A DNA stretch of 64,000 nt from Odiellus spinosus. Its lineage: Eukaryota > Arthropoda > Arachnida > Opiliones > Phalangiidae. This document shows positions 49,201 through 61,200 of this stretch, piece by piece. The DNA is taken from contig OY987226.1 in assembly GCA_963920705.1 (NCBI GenBank), positions 16,618,501 to 16,682,500 on the forward strand. Reading direction: 5' to 3'. Both the position numbers and the translations under genes were made by a program. Position 1 is the stretch's first letter; each line of letters opens with the position of its first letter. Under the pieces are notes generated by a model, which saw only the letters and a program-made list of their open reading frames with translations, made no database searches and was not told where the DNA came from.

Positions 49201-52200
49201 CAGTTGTATTGAAATTTGAAACTCTAAATCGTGCCAGATTGTGATTATATTTAAATTTCGTTTTAAAAGAAAATCTAATTGTATTTAAATTTCATGTTTT
49301 AAAAGAAAATTTAATTGTATTTAAATTTAATGTTTTAAAAGAAAATTAAATATCTGTCACTTCAGACATTCAAGGCCATAACATGTCCTTCTGGGTCTTT
49401 GTTCGCAAAGACATTTTTGATATAATATCTGTCACTTCAGTCTAACACGAAAGTGTTAACTTCTATATTAAAAGACTAGCCCATTAAAAAGTGATTCAGT
49501 CAAATCTCTACATTTTTACCATTGCCCTTTAAACCCAATTAAAATTAATTTTTTCATAATTTTTGATGTTAATAGCTGCGGCAGCCGCACTTGATTCAGT
49601 CAAATCTCTACAGTGTTAACTTCTATATTAAAAGACTAGCCCATTAAAAAGTGATTCAGTCAAATCTCTACATTTTTACCATTGCCCTTTAAACCCAATT
49701 AAAATTAATTTTTTCATAATTTTTGATGTTAATAGCTGCGGCAGCCGCACTTGATTCAGTCAAATCTCTACATTTTTACCATTGCCCTTTAATCCCAATT
49801 AAAAAAAATTTTTACATTATTTTTGATGTTAATAGCTGGGGCAGCCTCACTTGATTCAGTCAGATCTCTACATTTTTACCATTGCCCTTTAATCCCAATT
49901 AAAATTAATTTTTACATTATTTTTGATGTTAATAGCTGGGGGAGCCGCACTTGATTCAGTCAAATCTCTACATTTTTACCATTGCCCTTTAATTCCAATT
50001 AAAAAAAATTTTTACATTATTTTTGATGTTAATAGCTGGGGGAGCCGCACTTGATTCAGTCAAATCTCTACATTTTTACCATTGCCCTTTAATCCCAATT
50101 AAAATTAATTTTTACATTATTTTTGATGTTAATAGCTGGGGCAGCCGCACTTGATTCAGTCAAATCTCTACATTTTTACCATTGCCCTTTAATCCCAATT
50201 AAAATTAATTTTTACGTTTTTTTGATGTTAATAGCTGGGGCAGCCGCACTTGATTTAGTCAAATTTCTACATTTTTACCATTGCCCTTTAAACCTAATTA
50301 AACTAAATTTTTTCATAATTTTTGATGTTAATAGCTGCGGCAGCCGCACTTGATTTAGTCAAATTTCTACATTTTTACCATTGCCCTTTAAACCCAATTA
50401 AAATTAATTTTTTCATAATTTTTGATGTTAATAGCTGGGGCAGCCGCACTTGATTTAGTCAAATTTCTACATTTTTACCATTGCCCTTTAAACCCAATTA
50501 AAATTTATTTTTTCATTATTTTTGATGTTAATAGCTGGGGCAGCCTCACTTGATTCAGTCAAACCTCTACATTTTTACCAGTGCCCTTTAATCCCAATTA
50601 AAATTAATTTTTACATTATTTTTGATGTTAATAGCTGGGGCAGCCTCACTTGATTCAGTCAGATCTCTACATTTGTACCATTGCCCTTTAAACCCAATTA
50701 AAATTAATTTTTTCATAATTTTTGATGTTAATAGCTGGGGCAGCCGCACTTGATTCAGTCAAATCTCTACATTTTTACCATTGCCCTTTAATCCCAATTA
50801 AAATTAATTTTTTCCTTATTTTTGATGTTAATAGCTGGGGCAGCCGCACTTGATTCAGTCAAATCTCTACATTTTTACCATTGCCCTTTAATCCCAATTA
50901 AAATTAATTTTTACGTTTTTTTGATGTTAATAGCTGGGGCAGCCGCACTTGATTTAGTCAAATTTCTACATTTTTACCATTGCCCTTTAAACCTAATTAA
51001 ACTAAATTTTTTCATAATTTTTGATGTTAATAGCTGCGGCAGCCGCACTTGATTTAGTCAAATTTCTACATTTTTACCATTGCCCTTTAAACCCAATTAA
51101 AATTAATTTTTTCATAATTTTTGATGTTAATAGCTGGGGCAGCCGCACTTGATTTAGTCAAATTTCTACATTTTTACCATTGCCCTTTAAACCCAATTAA
51201 AATTAATTTTTTCATAATTTTTGATGTTAATAGCTGGGGCAGCCTCACTTGATTCAGTCAGATCTCTACATTTTCCCCATTGCCCTTTAAACCCAATTAA
51301 AATTAATTTTTTCATCAATTTTGATGTTAATACCTCCGACAGCCGCAGCGAAATCATTATATTTTCCCCATTGCCCTTTAAACCAAATTTAAATTAAATT
51401 TTTCATCAATTTTGATGTTAATACCTCCGACAGCCGCAGTGAAATCTTTATATTTTCCCCATTGCCCTTTAAACCAAATTTAAATTAATTATTTCAGCAA
51501 TTTTGATGTTAATACCTCCGACAGCCGCAGCGAAATCTTTATATTTTCCCCATTGCCCTTTAAACCAAATTCCAATTAATTTTTTCATTATTTTTGATGT
51601 TAATACCTTCCTTATTGCCGTTCGGAATGGCAAGTCGTTCGGAATTTCACTCATTTTTAAAAAGGAGAGTACTTTTAAGGCGGAGAAATTGAAAATTAAT
51701 GTTATTCTATGGGATTTAGATTTTTTGCAAGAGACTTACCTTTCAGATTTATTTTCTAATGCTTCCAAATATTTTACAGGCTTTATTTTAAGACTAATTT
51801 CATAATTTTATACCGATTAGTTTGGTCACAGTCTATAAACGGCAAAAATATGAAGAAGGAGAAATTAAGTCATTAGAGTTCAATACCCATAGCCTCCAAA
51901 TCAAGCGCGCGCGCGCTCGTGCTCGTGATTTTAAAAAGCCATATAAAACCTAAGCCTAATTTGTCAAATTAGGCTTAGGTTTTTGGCGAATCTATTTCTC
52001 CGCCTTGTTGTTCCCTCCGTTTTCATAAATAGATTGCGGGCCATCTAATTGGTGTAAAATTATGAAATTAGTCTTAAAATAAAGCTCGAATCTTAATTCA
52101 TACCACACGGAAAATCCAAGTCTGAAAAATATCCGGAAGTATTAGAAAATAAATCTGAAAGGTAAGCCACTTTCAAAAAACCAAATCCCATAGAATAACA

Positions 52201-55200
52201 TTACGATTTGGCCATGCGCGAAACCAGCTAAGTACCAAAAAAAGGGTCAACTTTAGAATTAATTTTAAAATACTTAGACTTAATATTTTTAAATGAAACT
52301 TGAAAAGTTCAACATTCGAACCTTGCTCTACCATTTAAAAGTGATTATATCTGTAACAAATAATTCCTCTTTTAGTTCTGTCAATCACTGGACTTGTCCT
52401 CGAAAGAGTCGATTTTAATGTTATTCTATGGGAGAATGGAGCGTTTTGATTGGCTAGAGACTGAATTTTTTAGGAAATCAAAATAGCATTACAGATGATG
52501 ATGGGCCCAATACATAGAACCCTACCGGGTTCTAAGAATAGTATATTGATACAATTATATATAGTATATTGATACAATTTTATATAGTATATTGATACAA
52601 TTTTATATAGTATATTGATACAATTTTATATAGTATATTGATACAATTTTATATAGTATATTGATACAATTTTATATAGTATATTGATACAATTTTATAT
52701 AGTATTTTGATACAATTTTATATAGTATATTGATACAATTTTATATAGTATATTGATAAAATCTTATATAGTTTATTGATACAATCTTATATAGTATATT
52801 GATACAATCTTATATAGTATATTGATACAATCTTATATAGTATATTGATACAATTTTATATAGTATATTGATACAATTTTATATAGTATATTTATACAAT
52901 TTTATATAGTATATTTATACAATTTTATATAGTATATTTATACAATTTTATATAGTATATTTATACAATTTTATATAGTATATTTATACAATTTTATATA
53001 GTATATTTATACAATTTTATATAGTATATTTATACAATTTTATATAGTATATTTATACAATTTTATATAGTATATTGATAAAATTTTATATAGTATTTTG
53101 ATAAAATTTTATATAGTATATTGATAAAATTTTATATAGTATATTGATAAAATTTTATATAGTATATTGATAAAATTATATATAGTATATTGATAAAATT
53201 ATATATAGTATATTGATAAAATTATATATAGTATATTGATAAAATTATAGTAAATTGAAAAAATTATATATAGCATATTGATAAAATTATATATAGCATA
53301 TTGATAAAATTATATATAGCATATTGATAAAATTATATATAGCATATTGATAAAATTATATATAGAATATTGATAAAATTATATATAGAATATTGATAAA
53401 ATTATATATAGCATATTGATAAAATTATATATAGCATATTGATAAAATTATATATAGCATATTGATAAAATTATATCTAGCATATTGATAAAATTATATC
53501 TAGCATATTGATAAAATTATATCTAGCATGTTGATAAAATGATATCTAGCATGTTGATAAAATGATATCTAGCATATTGATAAAATTATATATTGATAAA
53601 ATTATATATTGATAAAATTATATATTGATAAAATTATATATTGATAAAATTATATATTGATAAAATTATATATTGATAAAATTATATATTGATAAAATTA
53701 TATATTGATAAAATTATATATTGATAAAATTATATATTGATAAAATTATATAGTATGTTGATAATATTATACGTAGTATAATTCTAGGACATAATACGAA
53801 TGGCGACATAATACAATACCGTTTTAATTTAGTACAAGTACACTTAACAGCATCAAAGTTCTCTATCCATGATAAGAAACTACTTGTTTTAACCCTTTTT
53901 TTGACCCTCCGCGAGAATTTCTTCATTTTATTATGGAAAGTTTGTGACTGAAGTTAGTAAAATGGGACTGATTTAACGTCAGCTGTTGATGACAAAGCCA
54001 TCTTCCGTCAAAAATCTTTTTTTGGGACACTGTTGGTCTCAAAGAAGACACTCCCTCCTTCTCAACCCCCCCCCCTTCCCCACGCAAAAATGAAGCTGTA
54101 TGGCCCAATATAGTTTTCTTGTATGCCAAGGCTTCCACCCCCCCCCCCCCGAAACACTTTTTTTATATTATAGACTTGTAGTTTTGTATATATTGTAATA
54201 ATTATAATCTAATCATACAAATAATGGGAATATGTTCAGATTGAACTCAAAATTATTTTTAAATATTGAAAAGTTCGGATGTAAATTACTAAATTCTACC
54301 ATAGCTTTTTTGCGATGAAATTTTAAACTACGTATAAATTAACAACGCCAGATATCGGCAGCCTTTATACACTATATTCAGTGGGGGCAAACATTATTAG
54401 AATGAAAGACAAGATATACAATTCAACAAATGCTTTACCCCAAATTCGCAAGTTATATGTGGAATTAACAAACCTTGTTTTTTCCCTATTTGAATTATAC
54501 AGCCAAATGCAGGGTGCTGCACAATAGAGTTCGGAATACGGAAAACTTAAATTGTTAATTGAATAATACCATCGTGAATGTCAATATGATATTATCCATT
54601 CGCGAAAAATATCCATTTCTTAATCGAGGTATCGTATCCGAATATAAAGCAAACATTTTATTCTTTCTCATTGTTATAGGAAATTGATACGTTATTCGAG
54701 TTATTCATTCGGATAAGAAAATTTGAAACTAGAGTTTCTTCGCTGATTTTAAACCAGATTTTGAAGCTAGAATGTGGTAATTTAGTTGGTTCCTTTCAAT
54801 TTAGATTAAAATATAATTATTATTTCACTCTACACGGATTTCGAGAAACATCATATTTTTATCTTCGCATTATCGGTTTGAGTAAACGCGTAATTTATTT
54901 ATTAATCAAGCTTAAAATTTTATCTCCAAATAATCGTATCCATTTGATACGTCTGTTTATATAATTTATGGTTTTATATTTATAATTTATCCGTGATTAA
55001 AATATCTGAAATAGAAAAAAAAAACCTATAGTTATCAATGGATATCTCAAGTTATTCTTTATTCGATTCCCAGCTCTATAGGAAAAAAATCATTATTTCA
55101 TATTTACCGTAAATTTTCACTAATCAAAATGACTAGTGAGCCCTCGAACTCCATTTTTCTTTAGTAATCGAGGCCTTTTATAGTAGTCCAATGCTGTGAC

Positions 55201-58200
55201 TATAATGCACCAGCTATAGTTTTTTTAATTACTATTTATTTTTATCCGTAATTAGGTACTAAGGACTTTCAACAAGTATACTGACTAAAGTCTAGGCTAG
55301 GAAAAAACAGCCAAATATTAGAATTACCTTAAGTTAATGAATTACTAGCCCTCCCCCTGTAAGTTAAACAGTCGTATGTAAATTAGCCAGCGATGTCTTC
55401 CGTGACTGTTGGGCTTGAATTTCCAGAGCTCGACCATTTTTAAAGTTTACTAAAAATCAATCAGAGGCTAGTTAAATTCAGTACGACGCGACATCAATTG
55501 TTTGTCAGTAAACCACAAAATTACCGCGCTCTGGACATTTAAGCCCAGATTCCTAACAGTCACGTGGTTTTAAGATTTCAATCTTGGCCTGATTATGAAA
55601 TATATATTTACTTTTATTGTAATATATTTTAAGGCATATGTAAATATATAGTTTGAATCATTTTTTAACGATCTTTCTGAAAATGCTACTCAAATTTCAC
55701 TTGGATTGCTTTAATATTAGGATACAAGTTGTTTAAATACTTCAAAGAATTATGAAGTTTTGGAAGGATTTTTTTTTTTTTGACAATGAATGTATGGCGT
55801 TAAAGAAATATGGTCTTAAACATGACTGTCTACGTCTTTTGGTTGGCCCCGGTGGTAAAGTGTAATCAAAAACCTTAAAAAAGGATAGACACGGGGGGGG
55901 GGGGGGAGTAGGACGGTTGGGCGTCCGGATTCTTAATTTATACCATGGCATGGATTAATCCATCTTCTAGGATGAAAAGGGGGAATATGTTCTTTCCCCA
56001 TCATCTCTGTCTCTATCCATTCCCTTCGTCCTCGTCTTCCATCCTGAAACTTCATTGATTTTTCTACCCTTCCCATCAAAGGAGTTGTGACACGAATAGG
56101 GTTATATTGTATTTTATATTCATTTATTACAAGCTAGAAAAGGTCCCATATTCCCCTAAAAAAAGGTTTTTCCGTGGGAATTTAAGCCTTTTTAAACTTT
56201 GTATCATAAGTATACCAAACTTACTAGTACTAAATAGACGAAATTCGTTTTCAGATGTTGATTGAACTCAGTGAAGAAAAAAATTATTTTATCACCAACC
56301 AATGAGCAAACAGGCGCTTTCGTTAAGCGTATATACATTACATCTTGTAGCGTAAGATTTGAACAAACTGCATATTGTACGTCATACCTAATCAAGCTCC
56401 AGCGGGAAAGTAATTAAAATATTAGCTACCACCCCAGTACGCTTCACTGATTTGGACTCTTCCTCTAGATTTGAATTCGGCAGAAGAATTGGTGTTTCCG
56501 CGTTTTTTTCGATTTTCTTTTATATATATTCTTTCTTGCTTATTAAGGCCACGAAGTGATATTTCTCAGACAACATTGATAATGAAATAAATGTAGAATT
56601 ATTCACTTTTAACTTAGTTTATTTTCAACCAAGTTCGTGCGCTTATCTACAATTGTTAATTCTTGGTATTAGATTATATCATTTTTAAGTTCCACACCTG
56701 AATAATGCAACCCACCTTTTCTTAGAAAAATATGTGTGGTCTCAGATACCATAGGTTTCATGACCTTGACCTTAAGATTTAAAGTTCAAGTTCCTTGACT
56801 TTCCACTAACCTTCTCACCCAATTTTAATATCCCCTTAATTTTCCATGTTTTCTTTGACTTCTTGATACCTTAAGGCCTGTTCAGACTCAATTTGTTCAG
56901 CCAATAAGATTTAGTAAACTGTTTGTATCGTAAGTTGTGTTATGAATTTATTTACACCAATGTGAATAAATTATTGCATTAACTACTAATTTTCAGAATT
57001 TAGTCACCAAAATGTTTGTTAGAAAAAAGATTGGTGATCCACTTTTGCTGACTCATCTATAGTTGGATCCAAAAATAAAATCGTCGAGGCATTATTCTTG
57101 TCCGACCCTGACCAATAGAGTCCAATATTAAAAAAAAAAAAGAAATTCTAAGAAACATTTTGTCCATTTAAAATAATATTACACTATATATAAAATAGAA
57201 ATTCGAACCACTTTCTTCGGAGAAAATCAAATAAATCAAATTGATCATGATAATAATCCTTTTAGGTCCCGGTAATAGCGACAAAGTGAAATTTCCCCTT
57301 TCACCCTTTACCCCCCTGACCCTTTCTTGTAGCCTTTTTGACTTACGACCGAAGCAATTCGAGTGTGAAATAATACGAACCAATTACATTTTGAGCTGCC
57401 ATTTTTTTTTGTGTAAACGGGAGAGGGGGTTTATGTACCCCCGCCTTATAGTAAACCTCAAGGCACACCCTTATAAGGGCTATACTCCCGTTTCTCTGAA
57501 AATTCTCCCAAAAAATTGCTATCCTAAAAAAGGGATAATGAAATGTATTTTCACGTTTTTTTAATTCGCGTGATTCTAATCATATTTACCTCTTTTACCT
57601 TTATTAACCCTTCTTTACCAGTGCGTAGCATATGCCTATTAATATTCGTTAAAGAAAAGTTAACATCAGATTCCAAAACCCTAAGATTTTGACCTTAAAA
57701 AAATCCAAGAAAATAATTCATTTTGCAGTTTAAGAATTCGGTAAATAGCTTCGAATGAAAGAGACAAAGAAACCAGGGTTCGACTATTTCGAGTTGCTAT
57801 TTATATGGTAGGAAATACCGTAAAGAACGGAAAAAACATCAATTTTGGTCATAAATGGACACTTGGTGTTTGAAAGTGATTTCTAAATGAAGGTAGTTCA
57901 TGTCATTTTGAAAAGCAACTCAATAGGCAATCATGGAGCATTTTAAGAACTTGGGAACCCCATTGTCTTAAGGCGTTTACAACCGTAAGAGGTGTAGGTA
58001 TACTGTGGACTTGACTACCTTGTTATATGGATCAAAATAACAAGAACTTAGTTTCTCACCTTTGCGCCATTCATGTATTCAATGGATAAAATCGCGATGG
58101 TTAAAAGTTTATGAATTTAATTTCATAATTTATATCTATCCGGTATGTCAATTGATAAAATTAGAATGCGTTCCAATTGTTTAAACCTTATTTATTCTTA

Positions 58201-61200
58201 ATTTTCCTTTTTTACTATCCAATAAAGTAGTATCTTCATTATCCCTTCAAAACCGAACCGGTTTCTTCATTTTGAAGCCTGGGGTATGATTGTGGGGGAG
58301 TTTTGAAGGAAACTAGTTTTATTGCGCCATCTATCGGAGGACAAAAATGTTCCTTATTACGGTTTGGTTTTTCGGAAGCGGGTTGGAATCTGAGAGAAGT
58401 ACGGAAGGTGTAAAGAAGGGTAAGGAACCCTCTGACAAATGAAACAGTAATGACAGTTCCCATATTCGGGGCTGGCTTTGCTATCTGGCTGTACCGTGTT
58501 CGTCTGTTTTCGTTTCTCAGCTCCAAACCCCTAGCGTATCGCGCTAGAAAAGCTCAGAAGGGGAACGTACGAGTCAATTCCAGTCGCATTTGTCAGTGTA
58601 CGTTAATATACGTTCCATATATATTTAGAAGTAAACAAATCATTGCGTTGACTGGAAGCCTTACTTTATGCTCGATGATAGTAAAGGCTGACCGAGGCTT
58701 AGTGACGCGGGCGTTGCCTCTTATAAAAGCCTAAGGCCCTGGGCCACTGTCAACCTTACTCGATTCATCCGGAGACCCATATAGCCTCGCTCGTTGCCAT
58801 GCTTAACTAATATTATTCGCGTTATTTGAAACAACGACTTTAAAGACGGACGTTGCTGGTTTCTTTAGCGCCATCCCTACTGGTTTATTTTCGTTTCCCT
58901 AACGTAAACTGCACTGACTCTGCGAGTTAGATTAAAGTGTCAAGATTAGATGAAGGTTTCATCAAGTGTAAAGCTAGTTTTGTAATTTATGGAAGATAAA
59001 ATCATCAGAAAACCTTCCCCGTTTGGCTTTGTATCTTTGCAAACAAAGACTGGCTATATTTGTATACGATACAATATATATGAATGAGAAAAATATTTCT
59101 GAATCTTCTTGGCTTATGAAAAACGAAGCCCACTCTTGATCAAGTTGAGTTGTCTCAATGGTCAAAGCGCTGGCGAATTGATAAATAACGTAAGACTCAA
59201 TGTAATCGGGAACCGACTTCTTGAACATTGGGGTAGAAATCGGCTTAGAAGAAGCGTTAGATTTTTTTCTCGGGGTCGGGGTTGTTCTTTTCATACCGCT
59301 TCATTGTGACGTCGCAATGTGTTCTCGAACGATTCTATAATATGTTCATCGTTTAGGGTTCAGTTCATGCAAATGTCTTCAACCCCCTTTTTTTAGTTTT
59401 TTATCCAATAAAAAGTTTGCTTAAATCTTTGAAAGAATACTTTTAAAAAACAATTTTTTTGACCGGATTATCGTTTTTGAACCAAGTTTGCAAGAAATAT
59501 TATTATTCACTAACCTTAAACATTTTATGCTACGTCGAATAACATGTCGTGAAACAAATAACTGACCTCGCACGTGTCTGCCGAGTATTAGAAATTATCC
59601 AAGGTTTAGGTATGCTTTGTCTTAATAAAGACTGATTGAGAGACTGGAAGAGTATGACGCACTTATATTTTATTACTGAACCAGAAGTCTTTAAAAAAAA
59701 TTCTTTACTCCCTGTTCTCGGAATGATAACGAGAAATATCAAAGGTCAATATACGTAAAATTCCAATTTTATTGTTGGAGATATATATTTCATATAATCA
59801 AAGCTTGACACAACGTTCTGGTTGTACTTATATGATGAAGCGTTTTGCCAAAAAATCTTCCATAATGAGCTGGGTTTAAGCCTTAATTCCTCAAATTGAC
59901 TCGCGGAATAGTGATCAATTAAAGATGTATTTTTTTTTTTTTCTTTTTGACAGATCCTGCAGAAATTCATAGGTGACGTGTACTATAATCGTACGGGGCA
60001 ACTGATCTCGCAGAATTTCCGGGACCTGCTGTGGTCGATCACGGTGTCGGTGTTCGCGATCGGCGGCATGCTGGGCGGGATCTTGGGCGGCTCGATCGCC
60101 GACCGCTACGGCCGTAAGGGGGGCCTTCTACTCAACAACGTCATGGGCATCATCGGGGCCGTTCTCATGGCCTTCAGCCACTTCGCCGAGAGTTTTGAGA
60201 TCCTCATCTTCGGCCGCCTCGTCATCGGATTCAATTGCGGTCTCAGCACGGCCCTCGTTCCCATGTACCTTTCAGAAATCGCTCCACTCACCTTACGCGG
60301 TGGCTTAGGTAAGCGACATCCACCCACACCCACGCGCTAGGTGTAAACGTATTATGTTCGCGTCAACCCGTTTTAGTTAGTTGAAGTCTATTGTTAACTT
60401 GTGTCACAATGTCCATCATTATAGTGAATATTTTTTGACGTATCTTAAGGTGTAACATTAATTATAAATATTAGGATATATCTTACTTACTCTTAAGACA
60501 TATTGTCGCGTATAAAGAACGGAGCCAGTTTGAACCCTACCACAGGCTAGATAATTACCCCAAGATGGGACCAGGGTATAAAAAAAACGGCTCGCCCTTG
60601 CTTCTGGGAGAGATCGCTTAGCGACTGCAAAGGGATAAGACCTAAAGGTACAGCCCCTGTTTAGTCTCTACCTTCTCCGCTCTTTGGTAGAGGGATAAGG
60701 CCCAAGGCAACTTCTCCTATATTTTATCAAAGCCGGTAAGCGCTATGCCGGAGGAGACTTTAGCTCTATAGGATTGTAGTTTTTTTCTCGATAGGTGGCG
60801 GAATCATTCAGTGATTTTTGTGGACGCGTCTCTCCCGTAACCGTAGCAACCCAACGTAGGAGATGTTACTACGTCGGGTTGCCACGGTAACGGGAGAGAC
60901 GCGTCTGCAAAATCTTTGGTTAATCGCGCCTCTATAGTGCACTGGCTTTGATAAAATATAGTAGTCGTTGCCCAAGGCTTTGCAGCTAGACGAGGCTTAT
61001 GAATGTCAGTGATTATTGTTTTTCTCAGTATTCTGATAAGTGTTCATTGGTTACCAGTCCAAAGTTGTTTGTTTTAGGGGTTATCAGTAAAACTATGGGA
61101 ATCGTCCGTTAAGAAAACCATATACTTTTAAAATAAACTTATGTTTTCTTTTAGGGTTTACCTGTAGAAACGGTGAAACTATTTTTAGCTTGAAACGGAT

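Larger units (their letters stand above)
48146..52540 (+). mobile_element. Composite non-coding element, copy 2 (about 4.4 kb), inserted in the minisatellite
   Basis: Begins TATCAAAAATGTCTTTGCG exactly after a complete 23-bp satellite unit (48123-48145). Ends with hairpin AGAACCC-TACC-GGGTTCT (52516-52533) plus seven bases, ending GAATA; the satellite resumes with a full unit at 52541. Parts in order: long-TIR module (to about 49436), 100-bp unit array (49490-51600), one foldback block (51698-52202), tail and end hairpin. No coding capacity. Confidence 0.92.

Noticed and set aside
50123..51052. Two identical 76-codon open frames ([15 protein letters not shown]...)
   Set aside because: They are read-through of the 100-bp tandem units. 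Their identity comes from the 699-bp higher-order duplication, and the peptide is a repeat of about 33 residues with no domain features.
58239..58734. Opposing frames of 94-95 codons
   Set aside because: No recognisable family, no codon preference like that of the true exons, and position deep inside Glut1 intron 3.
59109..59230. tRNA-like segment (GTCTCAATGGTCAAAGCGCTGGCG resembles an A box)
   Set aside because: No B box of the GGTTCGANNCC type at the right distance and no 7-bp acceptor stem; at most an old tRNA-derived repeat.
60106..60333. 75-codon minus-strand frame opposite exon 4
   Set aside because: Antisense shadow of the GC-rich coding exon.
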